Assembly (NCBI RefSeq): GCF_018128025.1
Contig: NZ_JAGSCS010000001.1
Span: 1-64,000, forward strand
Length of the DNA stretch: 64,000 bases
Direction of reading: 5' to 3'
Source: Proteiniclasticum sediminis
Lineage (GTDB): Bacteria > Bacillota > Clostridia > Clostridiales > Clostridiaceae
The position numbers were made by a program, and so were the translations under genes. This document shows positions 24,928 to 34,462 of this stretch, in pieces. The notes below the pieces were generated by a model, which saw only the letters and a list, made by a program, of their open reading frames with translations, was not told where the DNA came from and ran no database searches. Position 1 is the stretch's first letter; each line of letters begins with the position of its first letter.

Positions 24928-25587
24928 ATGAATAAAAAGACACTCGCCCAGTATATCGACCATACCCTGCTGAAACCCGACGCCACGGAGGCCGAACTGG
25001 TGAAGCTTTGTGAAGAGGCCCGGGAACATGGGTTCTTCAGTGTTTGCATCAATCCCTGCAACATCGCCAAGGCCAAGGAACTCTTAGCCGGCACGGAGAC
25101 CAAGGTCTGCACCGTGGTAGGATTCCCCCTGGGGCAGATGACCACCGAAGCGAAAAGCTACGAGACCAAGGAAGCCGTTTTCCTCGGTGCCGATGAAATT
25201 GATATGGTCATCAATGTGGGCAAACTCAAGGATCAGGATTACGAGTATGTGCTGGAGGATATCCGCGCAGTGGTCCTGGCCGCTTCCGGTACGCTGACGA
25301 AGGTCATCATTGAAACCTGTCTTCTCACTGATGAGGAAAAGGTGAAGGCCTGCGAACTGTCCGTGGATGCCGGAGCTGATTTCGTGAAGACCTCCACCGG
25401 CTTCTCCAAGAGTGGAGCCAAGAAAGAGGATATCGCCCTCATGCGTAAAACCGTGGGTCCCGATCTCGGGGTGAAGGCTTCCGGTGGAATTCGCACCCTG
25501 GCCGATGCCATGACCATGATCGAGAATGGGGCAACCCGTCTGGGACTTTCGGCCAGCGTGGCCATTCTGGGCGAACTGGACCAGTAG
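24928..25587 (+). CDS. deoC: Deoxyribose-phosphate aldolase
   Basis: Splits 2-deoxyribose-5-phosphate into glyceraldehyde-3-phosphate and acetaldehyde in deoxynucleoside catabolism. At 219 residues it is normal length. Visible are [11 protein letters not shown] (residues 9-19), [33 protein letters not shown] and the Schiff-base lysine in [14 protein letters not shown], followed by [16 protein letters not shown] precedes ATG 24928. No other deo genes are adjacent. An unknown gene follows 32 bp later. Confidence 0.96.
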   Translation: MNKKTLAQYIDHTLLKPDATEAELVKLCEEAREHGFFSVCINPCNIAKAKELLAGTETKVCTVVGFPLGQMTTEAKSYETKEAVFLGADEIDMVINVGKLKDQDYEYVLEDIRAVVLAASGTLTKVIIETCLLTDEEKVKACELSVDAGADFVKTSTGFSKSGAKKEDIALMRKTVGPDLGVKASGGIRTLADAMTMIENGATRLGLSASVAILGELDQ

Positions 25588-25619
25588 AATCTGGATTCCA
25601 GGGAGAAAGGGAGAACGCC

Positions 25620-25952
25620 ATGTATCGTGACATCATCGACGGAAAGGACTTAAGCCGTCTTCTGCCCGACCTCCCGGAAGAGTTCCGAAGCATTCGGTTG
25701 GAGATCTTCATTCGGGAGTATGCCGATGAATATGCCAAAATCGAAGAAGCCCTGCAGAAGATCAAAAAAAAGGTGTCCCGTTCCGCATATCTGGGAAAAG
25801 AACAGGAAGTGTTTTTCTTTGAGGGGGACGAGCTGGAGGAAGACTTTCGAAAGCCTCTGCTGTCGAAACTCAAGGAACAGGGATATCAGTGCGACATGAA
25901 AGACGGTGCCCGGGGTACCGTGGTGATCACCGTCCACTGGAAAAACGCATAA
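25620..25952 (+). CDS. Protein of unknown function, 110 residues
   Basis: An acidic N-terminal helical part (residues 1-50, LEIFIREYADEYAKIEEALQ) is followed by a beta-rich C-terminal part ending GTVVITVHWKNA. No known domain is recognised. It follows deoC by 32 bp with a GGGAGAACGCC site and ends in a shared terminator, so it is probably the second gene of a deoC operon. Position is the only hint of function. Confidence 0.6.
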   Translation: MYRDIIDGKDLSRLLPDLPEEFRSIRLEIFIREYADEYAKIEEALQKIKKKVSRSAYLGKEQEVFFFEGDELEEDFRKPLLSKLKEQGYQCDMKDGARGTVVITVHWKNA

Positions 25953-26003
25953 AAGACTTGGAAGCACAAGACCTTCAAGGGTCCTGGCAGCTTCCAAGTC
26001 TTT
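25952..26003. terminator. Long bidirectional terminator
   Basis: AAAGACTTGGAAGC (25952-25965) and GCTTCCAAGTCTTT (25990-26003) form a perfect 14-bp stem, overlapping the stop codon of the upstream gene, followed by CCTTTTC. It lies between convergent genes. Confidence 0.8.
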
Positions 26004-26018
26004 CCTTTTCCCGCAAAG

Positions 26019-26312
26019 TTATGCGGTTTTCTTCCTTTGTCGGCGATCAAAGAGCAGGTTGGCCAGCACATTTCCCACCATGACCGCAAAGACCGTCAAG
26101 GCGAAAATGAAGTAGGCCAGTGGAAGAAAGCCCTCCAGGTTGCCGAAATACATGTTATAGACCAAATAAGGGATCAGAAGGAGAGAAATCAGCGAGGGCA
26201 GATACCGGAGAACCCAGTTCTTGGTAAAATAAGATAAAAGCAAACTGTAGGCTGCACCTCCGGCCAAGAAGAGCAGGAGATAAAGAAATAGTCTCAGCGT
26301 TCCGTTGTCCAT
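26019..26312 (-). CDS. Small membrane protein, three predicted segments
   Basis: A 97-residue hydrophobic protein with segments near residues 7-27 (LFLYLLLFLAGGAAYSLLL), 36-55 and 62-88, and a basic tail RRQRKKTA, which favours a cytoplasmic C-terminus. No family is recognised. ATG 26312 has CAGGAGTTGATCAT upstream. It is a lone gene bounded by a bidirectional terminator. Confidence 0.6.
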   Translation of the reverse strand: MDNGTLRLFLYLLLFLAGGAAYSLLLSYFTKNWVLRYLPSLISLLLIPYLVYNMYFGNLEGFLPLAYFIFALTVFAVMVGNVLANLLFDRRQRKKTA

Positions 26313-26488
26313 ATGATCAACTCCTGTTCGTGTGAGAGCTTAATGCTTCTCTACTTTCATTATACGCAAAGAGTATTCCGGATTCATTTTTAACGCAAAC
26401 TATTCATATAATATTAAACAATTCGCTAAACCAGGCATGAATCTGTAGGGTAAAATGTAACGTAACAAAGGACAGGGGAGGTGGCGGG

Positions 26489-26950
26489 ATGAACGACAAA
26501 GAACTGAAACGGATGGAAGGACGGTGGTATCTGCAGTATTCGGGATGTCCCCTCTGGAAGAGAGGAAGCATCGACACAATCTCCTTTAACTATGATGTCC
26601 AGCATAAGGGCGAGGAGCTGGTGCTTCATGAACAGGTGGAATACCGGAAGAATGGAAAAATGAAAATGAAACGGGGCTTTGAAATCCCGGTGGAAGGGAC
26701 GGAAAGCTTCAGCTGGAAAGGCGCAGGGATGAACCGGATCTTCCGGAACGGTTCCCGGGTGCTTCATCTGCAGGAAGGGATTCTTGTCCTATGGTTTGAA
26801 CGGACCATGTCCACCCCGGAATCCATCGACGTCCTCACCCGAAAAAAGCATCTCAATGCCCAGGAAAGCACCCATATCCTTCAGCTGGTGGCGAACTTGC
26901 CTGATGCAGCACCGTATCTGGCAGATTTGGAATCGGTGAATATCCTGTAA
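26489..26950 (+). CDS. Lipocalin-like cytoplasmic protein
   Basis: A 153-residue beta-rich protein. The N-terminal MEGRWYLQYSGCPLWKRG carries the GxWY motif that opens lipocalins, and the C-terminus (TPESIDVLTRKKHLNAQEST, then a helix) resembles the end of Blc-type bacterial lipocalins. There is no signal peptide or lipobox, so unlike Blc it should stay in the cytoplasm. It could bind a small hydrophobic ligand. GGGGAGGTGGCGGG precedes ATG 26489, and a GGTAAAATG -10-like sequence lies upstream. The family call is a fold-level inference. Confidence 0.5.
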   Translation: MNDKELKRMEGRWYLQYSGCPLWKRGSIDTISFNYDVQHKGEELVLHEQVEYRKNGKMKMKRGFEIPVEGTESFSWKGAGMNRIFRNGSRVLHLQEGILVLWFERTMSTPESIDVLTRKKHLNAQESTHILQLVANLPDAAPYLADLESVNIL

Positions 26951-27093
26951 AGGCTTACAGAGTCCTGGAATGAAATTTGCGCTACTAAAATAGAGTGAAA
27001 ATTTAGTTAATTGAGCGCCAGGGCTTGAAAAGCCTAGGTGCATCCTTTAAAATAGAATTAACACAAGATCAATACAACAAGGGGGCATAAACC

Positions 27094-27642
27094 ATGAAAA
27101 CCTATATTTATGCAAGAAACATTACTCTTACACCGGGATTAAAGGAGGCTGTAGAGAATAAGTTAAGCAAACTTGATAAATATTTTGGACTCCCCGTGGA
27201 AGCCCGCGCCACCCTCAGCGTCACGAAAACCGATCAGATTTTCGAAGTGACCATTCCCTTTGGAAATGTTCTCCTAAGAGCTGAGGAGTCCAGCGATGAC
27301 ATGTACAAATCCATCGATCTGGTCCAGGACAAACTGGAACGACAGATCCGCAAATACAAGACAAAGATCGAACGAAAGCAGGGGGAGGAATCCATCAGGT
27401 TTAACGAAAGCGCCTTTGTTAAAGCTCCGGAAGGAGAAGAAGAGCTTCTTGGTGAAGAAGCCCCAAGAATTGTCCGCACCAAGAAGATCCCCATGAAGCC
27501 CATGTCCAAGGAAGAAGCCGTGCTTCAAATGGAGCTTCTGGGTCACAGCTTCTATGTCTTCGAAGATGAAGATGGAGAAACCGGTGTCGTCTACAAACGA
27601 CGAGACGGAAACTATGGTCTCCTGGAGCGTGAAGAAGAATAA
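27094..27642 (+). CDS. hpf: Ribosome hibernation promoting factor, long form
   Basis: Dimerises 70S ribosomes into inactive 100S particles in stationary phase or stress. It is 182 residues, the long form that carries both the N-terminal S30AE domain (MKTYIYARNITLTPGLKEAV, beta-alpha fold to about residue 100) and the C-terminal dimerisation domain (PMKPMSKEEAVLQMELLGHS, then FYVFEDEDGETGVVYKRRDG). An AAGGGGG site precedes ATG 27094. It has its own terminator before secA; hpf next to secA is a conserved Bacillota arrangement. Confidence 0.95.
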   Translation: MKTYIYARNITLTPGLKEAVENKLSKLDKYFGLPVEARATLSVTKTDQIFEVTIPFGNVLLRAEESSDDMYKSIDLVQDKLERQIRKYKTKIERKQGEESIRFNESAFVKAPEGEEELLGEEAPRIVRTKKIPMKPMSKEEAVLQMELLGHSFYVFEDEDGETGVVYKRRDGNYGLLEREEE

Positions 27643-27663
27643 CCGATTTTGGGAATAAAGACT

Positions 27664-27691
27664 GGGAGCATCGGAGGATGCTCCCTCTTTT
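27664..27691 (+). terminator. hpf terminator
   Basis: GGGAGCATC and GATGCTCCC with a GGAG loop, followed by TCTTTT. Confidence 0.88.
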
Positions 27692-27794
27692 AATTGGGAG
27701 GGATTTTGGACTAGGCTCTTCAGTTAATGGGATTTTAAAGAAAGTCCGGTAATCTGATTACGGACAGAACCAGAAATCCCCGTCTTCCCGGTTG

Positions 27795-27824
27795 TTGATA
27801 TCAAAGCGCCAACAGTGCTATAAT
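27795..27824 (+). promoter_or_regulatory. secA promoter
   Basis: TTGATA (27795-27800), 18 bp, TATAAT (27819-27824) with a TGC extension before the -10. It leaves a leader of about 98 nt before secA. Confidence 0.75.
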
Positions 27825-27929
27825 GATATTTGTGCAAATCTATCCTGACGGCGCTTCAGGCTCGTCCTGGCCTGTCATGGGGAACATCCCCGGAAGAATG
27901 AACGGAAATAATGATTTGGAGTTGAAAAG

Positions 27930-30431
27930 ATGGGAATATTTGACAAGGTTTTCGGAACCTACAGCGAGAGAGAAGTAAAACGGGTCATGCCTCTCGTGGA
28001 CAAGGTGGAGGCATTGGATGAAGCTTATCAGAAGCTCACCGATGATGAACTGAAAGCAAAAACCGCAGAATTTAAAGAACGATTGAAAAATGGAGAAACC
28101 CTTGACGATCTTCTGCCGGAGGCTTTTGCCACCGTGCGAGAGGCTTCCTGGCGCGTCCTGGGCATGAAGCACTTTAAGGTGCAGCTCATCGGCGGCGTGG
28201 TGCTGCATCAGGGCAGAATCGCCGAGATGAAGACCGGTGAAGGAAAAACCCTGGTAGCCACCCTGCCTTGTTATCTCAATGCCCTGGAGGGGAACGGCGT
28301 CCATGTGGTCACCGTCAATGACTATCTGGCTTCCCGTGACCGGGACTGGATGGGACAGATCTATGAGTTCCTGGGCCTCACCTGCGGAGTGATCATCCAC
28401 GGGCTCACCAATGAGCAGAGAAAGGATGCCTATGCTTCCGACATCACCTATGGAACAAACAATGAGTTCGGCTTTGACTACCTCCGAGACAACATGGTGG
28501 TGTACAAAGAACGACGGGTACAGCGGGAGCTGAACTTCGCCATCGTGGACGAGGTGGACTCCATCCTCATCGATGAAGCCCGAACACCGCTGATCATTTC
28601 CGGTCAGGGGGAGAAATCCACAGAATTCTATAAAGTGGCGGATTTCTTTGTAAAAGGCCTCCAGAAGGAAGAGCACTTCACCGTGGATGAGAAGGCCAAG
28701 TCCGTGGTTCTCACGGAAGAAGGCGTTAAGCGCGCGGAAAATACTTTCCACTTGGACAACTTCGCCGATCCCAAGCACATGGAGCTCCAGCATCATGTGA
28801 CCCAGGCCCTGAAGGCCAACTTCCTCTTTAAGGTGGACAAGGACTACATGCTCAAGGATGGAGAAGTCGTCATTGTTGACGAGTTCACCGGACGACTCAT
28901 GGAAGGACGCCGCTATTCCGACGGACTTCACCAGGCCATTGAAGCCAAGGAAGGGGTCAAAGTGGAGCGGGAATCCAAAACCCTCGCCACCATCACCTAT
29001 CAGAACTATTTCCGTATGTACAAGAAGCTATCGGGTATGACCGGTACCGCCCAGACCGAAGAAGCGGAGTTCCGCCACACCTACGGACTGGACGTCATCG
29101 TCATCCCCACCAATATGCCGGTGCGCCGGGAAGACAATCCGGATCTCATCTACCGTACGGTCCAGGCCAAGTACAAGGCCGTTGTCCAGGAGATCAAGGA
29201 ATCCTATGCAAGACGCCAGCCGGTCCTTGTGGGCACCACCTCCATTGAGAAGTCGGAATATCTGTCCGCGCTGCTCAAGAAGAACGGGGTTCCCCATGAA
29301 GTGCTTAACGCCAAGTACCACGACAAGGAAGCAGAAATTGTTGCCCTCGCCGGAGAACTCGGTGCCGTCACCATCGCCACCAATATGGCCGGTCGAGGAA
29401 CGGACATTAAGCTGGCCGAAGGCGTGGTGGATTTGGGCGGTCTTCGCATCATCGGCACCGAGCGCCATGAGTCCCGTCGTATCGACAATCAGCTCCGTGG
29501 ACGTTCCGGCCGTCAGGGCGATCCGGGAGAGTCCCGTTTCTATCTGTCTCTGGAAGATGACCTCATGCGGATCTTCGGCTCTGAGCGTCTCTTCGGCATG
29601 ATCGACAACATGGGCCTGGGTGATGATGCCATTGAGTCCAAGATGGTCACCAAGTCCATCGAGAGCGCCCAGAAGAAAGTGGAAGGCAATAACTTTGACA
29701 CCCGTAAAACTCTGCTGGGGTATGACGATGTCATGAACATGCAGCGTGAAGTCATCTACGGCCAGCGCTCCATGGTGCTGGAAGGCAAAGACCTGAAGGA
29801 AAATATCCGGGCCATGATGAACAACGTGGTCACCCGGGCGGTGGAAATGCACCTGGCCAACGGCAATGACCGGGAAGAAGGCCTGGAAGCCCTCATCACC
29901 TACATGGAAGATGTCTATGTTCCCCATGGTCAGGTGACCTTGGAGGACATCCAGGGACTGTCCAACGAGAAGCTCATCGATTTCTTCTATGAGATTGGTG
30001 TCGAGCTCCATGAGGCCAAGGAACGGGAAATCGGCGAGCAGATGCGTGAAATCGAACGCGTTATCCTCCTGAAGGTCGTGGACACCAAGTGGATGGACCA
30101 TATCGACAACATGGACCACTTGAAGCGAGGCATTGGACTGCGCGCCTACAAGCAGCAGGATCCGGTCCAGGCTTATCAGTTCGAAGGTTCGGAAATGTTC
30201 GATGAGATGATCGAGTCCATCAATGTGGACACCATCAAGTACATTCTCCACATTGTCATCCGTCAGGAAGAGAACATCGAGCGGGAACAGGTGGCCAAGG
30301 AAACCGCTACCAATTCCGACAACACCCTGAAGCGCAAGCCAGCGGTGAAAGACACCCGCATCGGACGCAACTCTCCCTGTCCCTGCGGCAGCGGCAAAAA
30401 ATATAAGAACTGCCACGGCATTGGCCAATAA
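27930..30431 (+). CDS. secA: Preprotein translocase ATPase SecA
   Basis: Drives Sec-dependent protein export through SecYEG by ATP hydrolysis. At 833 residues it is the standard Gram-positive form. Visible are Walker [15 protein letters not shown] (about residue 100), the DEAD-like [19 protein letters not shown], the second NBD with [10 protein letters not shown] and [15 protein letters not shown], and the C-terminal zinc motif [14 protein letters not shown] that binds SecB or ribosomes. TTGGAG precedes ATG 27930. It has its own promoter; a terminator separates it from prfB, although secA-prfB adjacency is a classic Bacillota pair. Confidence 0.98.
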   Translation: MGIFDKVFGTYSEREVKRVMPLVDKVEALDEAYQKLTDDELKAKTAEFKERLKNGETLDDLLPEAFATVREASWRVLGMKHFKVQLIGGVVLHQGRIAEMKTGEGKTLVATLPCYLNALEGNGVHVVTVNDYLASRDRDWMGQIYEFLGLTCGVIIHGLTNEQRKDAYASDITYGTNNEFGFDYLRDNMVVYKERRVQRELNFAIVDEVDSILIDEARTPLIISGQGEKSTEFYKVADFFVKGLQKEEHFTVDEKAKSVVLTEEGVKRAENTFHLDNFADPKHMELQHHVTQALKANFLFKVDKDYMLKDGEVVIVDEFTGRLMEGRRYSDGLHQAIEAKEGVKVERESKTLATITYQNYFRMYKKLSGMTGTAQTEEAEFRHTYGLDVIVIPTNMPVRREDNPDLIYRTVQAKYKAVVQEIKESYARRQPVLVGTTSIEKSEYLSALLKKNGVPHEVLNAKYHDKEAEIVALAGELGAVTIATNMAGRGTDIKLAEGVVDLGGLRIIGTERHESRRIDNQLRGRSGRQGDPGESRFYLSLEDDLMRIFGSERLFGMIDNMGLGDDAIESKMVTKSIESAQKKVEGNNFDTRKTLLGYDDVMNMQREVIYGQRSMVLEGKDLKENIRAMMNNVVTRAVEMHLANGNDREEGLEALITYMEDVYVPHGQVTLEDIQGLSNEKLIDFFYEIGVELHEAKEREIGEQMREIERVILLKVVDTKWMDHIDNMDHLKRGIGLRAYKQQDPVQAYQFEGSEMFDEMIESINVDTIKYILHIVIRQEENIEREQVAKETATNSDNTLKRKPAVKDTRIGRNSPCPCGSGKKYKNCHGIGQ

Positions 30432-30443
30432 TATGCTGAACAA

Positions 30444-30469
30444 TAGACTTGGGCGACCAAGTCTATTTT
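30444..30469 (+). terminator. Terminator between secA and prfB
   Basis: TAGACTTGG and CCAAGTCTA with a GCGA loop, followed by TTTT. Confidence 0.88.
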
Positions 30470-30508
30470 CCCCTGAAGATGAAAATTTACTTTAAAGGAG
30501 TGATGACC

Positions 30509-31622
30509 ATGTTGCCAAAACTTATGGAAGCAGCCAACGAGCTCAAGGGCTTCAACGAATCACTGGAAGAAATCCGGGTGTCTCTTTGACATCGCCAGTT
30601 TGGAGCGCAAGCGGGAAGAGCTGATCTACAAAATGCAGGCTCAGGATTTCTGGAATGACCCGCAAAAAGCCAAGGAAGTGACCCAGGAAGAAAAGTTCAT
30701 CGAGAACACCATCGCAGAATACAAATCCCTGGTGAGCCGGGTTGCCGACACCCAGGAGATGATGGATCTGGTGGAGGAAGATGAGTCCCTGGAAGAAGAG
30801 GTTCTCCAGGAGGTTCGAAGCCTTCAGAAAGAAGTGGAGGCCATGCATCTTCGGGTGCTTCTCTCTGGGAAATATGATGGCAACGATGTGATCCTGACGC
30901 TGAAAAGCGGCGTAGGCGGCACCGATGCCATGGACTGGACGTCCATGCTGCTGCGCATGTACACCCGATGGGCAGAGAAAAAGGGATATCAGGTGGAGCT
31001 CATGGAGCTCAATGAAGGGGACGAAGCAGGTATCCGGGATGCCTCCCTGAAGATCGCCGGCCCCTATGCCTATGGTTACCTCAAGGCGGAGAAGGGGATC
31101 CACCGGCTGGTCCGGATCTCTCCCTTCAACTCCAGCGGCAAGCGGCAGACGAGCTTTGCGTCTGTGGAAGTCATCCCCATGCTGAAGGATGAGGAAGAAG
31201 TGGTCATCAAGGATGAGGACCTGAAGATCGATACCTACCGAAGCACCGGTGCGGGCGGACAGCACGTGAATACCACGGACAGCGCCGTCCGGATCACCCA
31301 TCTGCCCACGGGCATCGTGGTTACCTGCCAGAATGAGCGAAGCCAAATTCAGAACCGGGAAACGGCCATGAAGGTGCTGAAAGCCAAGCTGGTGGAAATC
31401 AAGGAAAGACTGAACAAGGAAAAGATCGAGGACATCACCGGAGAGATGAAGGATGTGGGCTGGGGAAGCCAGATCCGCAGCTATGTGTTCAATCCCTACA
31501 ATCTGGTGAAGGATCACCGTACCCTGGCGGAGGATGCCAATGTGGGCAGCGTCATGGACGGCGATCTGGACCTCTTTATCAGCGCTTATCTGAAGACATT
31601 CGGACAGGGCGCGAAGGAATAG
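30509..31622 (+). CDS. prfB: Peptide chain release factor 2, with programmed +1 frameshift
   Basis: Releases peptides at UGA and UAA. The first frame runs 26 codons from ATG 30509 to an in-frame UGA at 30587-30589; the slip site is CTTTGAC (CTT TGA C). A +1 shift at CTT continues as DIASLERKREELIYK, giving 370 residues in all, the normal RF2 length. The second part has the RF2 anticodon-mimic SPF (LVRISPFNSSGKR) and the GGQ loop STGAGGQHVNTTDSAVR. Low RF2 makes the ribosome pause at UGA and shift, so the gene controls itself. The stimulating internal Shine-Dalgarno-like CCGGGTG is only moderate. AAAGGAGTG precedes the ATG. Confidence 0.95.
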
Positions 31623-31630
31623 GAGAAAGT

Positions 31631-33787
31631 ATGAACATCAATGAAAAGTTAGCCCAAGAACTCAAGATCACCGCTGCTCAGGTGGAAGGCACCGTGAAGC
31701 TCCTGGATGAAGGCGCCACGGTTCCCTTCATCGCCCGTTACCGAAAGGAAGCCACGGGCTCCCTGGAAGATCAGGTGATCCGCCAACTGGCGGAACGGCT
31801 GGAGTATCTTCGGGGACTGGAAACCCGTAAAGCAGATATTCTGCGTCTTCTCCTGGAGCAGGAAAAGCTGACGCCGGAACTGGAAAAAGATATCCAGAGG
31901 GCGGAGACCCTCACCCGGCTGGAGGATATCTATCTGCCCTTTCGGCCGAAAAAAAGAACCCGGGCCACCATTGCCCGGGAAAAAGGCGTGGAGCCCCTGG
32001 CGCTGCATCTTCTCAGCGGGAAAGGCCAGCTGAAGGAAGAAGCCCAGAAGTACATCACCGAAGAGGTTCTAAGTGCCGACGAGGCCTTGAAACTCGCCGG
32101 CGACATCATTGCCGAGACCATGGCGGAGGATGCTGACCTGAAGGGGATGCTTCGAAATGTGGCCGTCCAGACGGCGGTGATCAAAACCACCGGCGAGCAG
32201 GAAAACACCCCCTATGAGATGTATTACGACCGCAGTGAGGAGGCTTTGAGAATGGCTTCTCACCGGGTGCTGGCTATTAACCGCGGAGAAAAGGAAGGCA
32301 TTTTGAAAGTAACGGTGACCATGGATGAAGACCGGGCCCTCCGGGCCATCCTCGGCAAATACCGCACCGGCAGAGAGGAAAATGATGCGCTGATTGATCT
32401 TGTGGCTCAGGATGCCTACAAGCGCCTGATTTTCCCGGCGCTGGAACGGGAGCTTCGCTCCACCCTCACTGAGCGGGCCGAGGATTCCTCCATCCATGTG
32501 TTCAAGGAAAACCTCAAGTCCATCCTCATGCAGCCCCCCATCAAGGGTTACCATGTCATGGGTTATGATCCGGGTTTTCGAACGGGCTGCAAAGTGGCGG
32601 TGCTGGATGATACGGGAAAATACCTGGAAAACGCCACAGTCTATCCTACGGTACCCCGGCAGGATATCGCGGGAACGAAACGGGTTCTGAAAAACCTGGT
32701 GAAGAAGCATCAGGTGGGGGTCATTTCCCTGGGCAACGGCACCGCCTCCCGGGAGTCGGAGCTGGTCCTCATGGAGATGATTGAGGAGCTCAAGGCCGAA
32801 GGCGTGGAGCTTTCCTACGTCATCACCAATGAGGCAGGCGCCTCTGTATACAGTGCATCGAAGCTGGCCAGCGAAGAGTATCCGGATCTGGATGTGACCA
32901 TCCGGGGCGCAATTTCCATCGCAAGGCGACTTCAGGATCCCATGGCGGAACTGGTAAAAATCGAACCCCGATCCATCGGTGTGGGACAGTACCAGCACGA
33001 TATCAGCAAAAAGAAGCTGGATGAATCCCTATCCGGTGTGGTGGAGGATGCGGTGAACAAGGTTGGCGTGGATCTCAATGTGGCCACTCCGGCTCTGCTG
33101 GCCTATGTGTCCGGAATCAACAAGACCTTAGCCGAAAACATTGTGGCTTACCGGGATGAGGCCGGGAAGTTCACTTCCCGAAAAGAGCTGAAAAAAGTTA
33201 AGCGCCTCGGGGACAAAGCCTACGAGCAGTGTGCCGGATTTCTTCGGATCCGGGACGGGAAGGAACTTCTGGACAATACGGGCATTCATCCCGAATCTTA
33301 TGACATGGCCCATGTGCTCCTGAAAGAGCTGGGCTATGACCGGAAAAAGCTGACGACAACGGATCTCGAGGACATCGAAGAACGGGCAAAGGCCTATGGC
33401 ATCGATAAGCTGATGACCATCACGGGTCTGGGCAAGCCCACCATCCAGGATATTCTAAAAGAGCTGAAGAAACCCGGACGGGATCCCCGAGAAGAGCTGC
33501 AGAAGCCCATGTTCCGCAAGGGAGTCATGGAACTGAAGGACTTGGCCGAGGGGATGATTCTCACGGGCGTGGTCCGCAATGTGGCAGACTTCGGCGCCTT
33601 CGTGGACATCGGCGTCCATCAGGACGGTCTGGTCCATAAGAGCGAGCTCAGCAACACCTACGTGCGAAATCCTTTGGATTACGTTCGATCGGGGGATGTG
33701 GTGGAGGTCCAGGTGCTCAGCGTGGATCTGAAGCGCAAACGCATCAGCCTCACCATGAAGGGGCTCAATAAGGATAAAAAACAGTAG
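31631..33787 (+). CDS. tex: Tex-family S1 RNA-binding transcription accessory protein
   Basis: A 718-residue Tex/YhgF protein. In order: an N-terminal helical region with TVPFIARYRKEATGSLEDQ (residues 30-48), a YqgF/RNase H-like domain (about 320-450, starting YDPGFRTGCKVAVLD), a helix-hairpin-helix region (VASVSGINKTLA-type, about 490-560) and a C-terminal S1 domain (GVVRNVADFGAFVDIGVHQD, about 640-710). It acts on nucleic acids and has been linked to transcription and stress responses; the exact role is not settled. It starts 8 bp after prfB with AGGAGAAAGT, so the two form an operon. Confidence 0.95.
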   Translation: MNINEKLAQELKITAAQVEGTVKLLDEGATVPFIARYRKEATGSLEDQVIRQLAERLEYLRGLETRKADILRLLLEQEKLTPELEKDIQRAETLTRLEDIYLPFRPKKRTRATIAREKGVEPLALHLLSGKGQLKEEAQKYITEEVLSADEALKLAGDIIAETMAEDADLKGMLRNVAVQTAVIKTTGEQENTPYEMYYDRSEEALRMASHRVLAINRGEKEGILKVTVTMDEDRALRAILGKYRTGREENDALIDLVAQDAYKRLIFPALERELRSTLTERAEDSSIHVFKENLKSILMQPPIKGYHVMGYDPGFRTGCKVAVLDDTGKYLENATVYPTVPRQDIAGTKRVLKNLVKKHQVGVISLGNGTASRESELVLMEMIEELKAEGVELSYVITNEAGASVYSASKLASEEYPDLDVTIRGAISIARRLQDPMAELVKIEPRSIGVGQYQHDISKKKLDESLSGVVEDAVNKVGVDLNVATPALLAYVSGINKTLAENIVAYRDEAGKFTSRKELKKVKRLGDKAYEQCAGFLRIRDGKELLDNTGIHPESYDMAHVLLKELGYDRKKLTTTDLEDIEERAKAYGIDKLMTITGLGKPTIQDILKELKKPGRDPREELQKPMFRKGVMELKDLAEGMILTGVVRNVADFGAFVDIGVHQDGLVHKSELSNTYVRNPLDYVRSGDVVEVQVLSVDLKRKRISLTMKGLNKDKKQ

Positions 33788-33792
33788 AAAAA

Positions 33793-33820
33793 GTAAAGGC
33801 CGGGAAATCCCGGCCTTTAC
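33793..33820. terminator. Convergent terminator after tex
   Basis: GTAAAGGCCGGG and CCCGGCCTTTAC with an AAAT loop. No strong T-run follows on plus; on minus it is followed by TTTTTCTAC. Confidence 0.75.
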
Positions 33821-33825
33821 GGCGT

Positions 33826-34122
33826 TTACTGTATTTCGTTGCCTTTATACCGCTCCAACTCGGAGAGGATATGGAGAAATTCGGTTTTGTCGATGTTTCC
33901 CAGTTTTCCGCGAAAACTGTTCAGGTATCCCACAAACTCTGCCGAGGACGGTTCCTTATCCGCCTTCATAAAGGTGATGAGGGAGCGGAGCCATTTGGAA
34001 AGATCGTCGTAGGTGCTGGAGTAGACGGATTCTTTGTAGATTCCGTGGGGATAGCGGATGGTGAAGGTCTCCAGGAGCTCTTGGCCATCGCGAAGAAAGC
34101 TGTCGTACGTTGTGGATCTCAT
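33826..34122 (-). CDS. Protein of unknown function, 98 residues
   Basis: An all-helical small protein (MRSTTYDSFLRDGQELLETF; later SKWLRSLITFMKADKEPSSA). No membrane segment, no known motif. ATG 34122 has TTAAGGGGGAATTTTC upstream. It lies alone between a bidirectional terminator and the divergent FMN riboswitch. I do not recognise the family. Confidence 0.6.
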   Translation of the reverse strand: MRSTTYDSFLRDGQELLETFTIRYPHGIYKESVYSSTYDDLSKWLRSLITFMKADKEPSSAEFVGYLNSFRGKLGNIDKTEFLHILSELERYKGNEIQ

Positions 34123-34213
34123 GAAAATTCCCCCTTAAACGGCATAAACACATCAATTGAAAACCGTTTCTTCTCTTGATTTCTTACTTTATTGTAGCAT
34201 ATCTCCAAACATA

Positions 34214-34242
34214 TTGACAGAATATTAACGGTGTGCTACGAT
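34214..34242 (+). promoter_or_regulatory. Promoter of the ribU riboswitch transcript
   Basis: TTGACA (34214-34219), 17 bp, TACGAT (34237-34242) with TGC before the -10. Transcription would start about 34249, just before the aptamer. Confidence 0.75.
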
Positions 34243-34261
34243 GAATTTGTAATTAAATAGC

Positions 34262-34375
34262 ATCTTCAGGGCGGGGTGTGATTCCCCACCGGTGGTATAG
34301 CCCACGAGCCGCAAGGTTGATTCGGTGTAACTCCGAGGCCGACAGTATAGTCTGGATGGAAGAAGATAGATTGTT
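34262..34375 (+). ncRNA. FMN riboswitch (RFN element)
   Basis: The leader shows conserved RFN blocks: TCTTCAGGGCGGGGTG, ATTCCCCACCGGTGGTA, AGCCCACGAGCC, GATTCGGTGTAACTCCGA and GGCCGACAGTATAGTCTGGA, closing with ATGGAAGAAGATA. It binds FMN and controls the riboflavin transporter gene that follows. Confidence 0.96.
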
Positions 34376-34386
34376 TTAGCGTTCAC

Positions 34387-34418
34387 GCCCTGATTTCTTT
34401 GAAGTCAGGGCTATTTTA
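34387..34418 (+). terminator. Riboswitch-controlled terminator of ribU
   Basis: GCCCTGA (34387-34393) and TCAGGGC (34405-34411) pair before TATTTTAC. The segment CGCCCTGA (34386-34393) is an exact complement of TCAGGGCG (34266-34273) in the 5' arm of the aptamer, giving a mutually exclusive antiterminator. Confidence 0.85.
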
Positions 34419-34462
34419 CTAGGCAATCTTCTGGAGATGACAAATCTTTAGGAGGGTTTACA

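Noticed and set aside
24657-24935. Open frame of 92 codons upstream of deoC
   Set aside because: No ribosome site, odd composition (Trp/Gly/Arg-rich) and the deoC promoter lies inside it.
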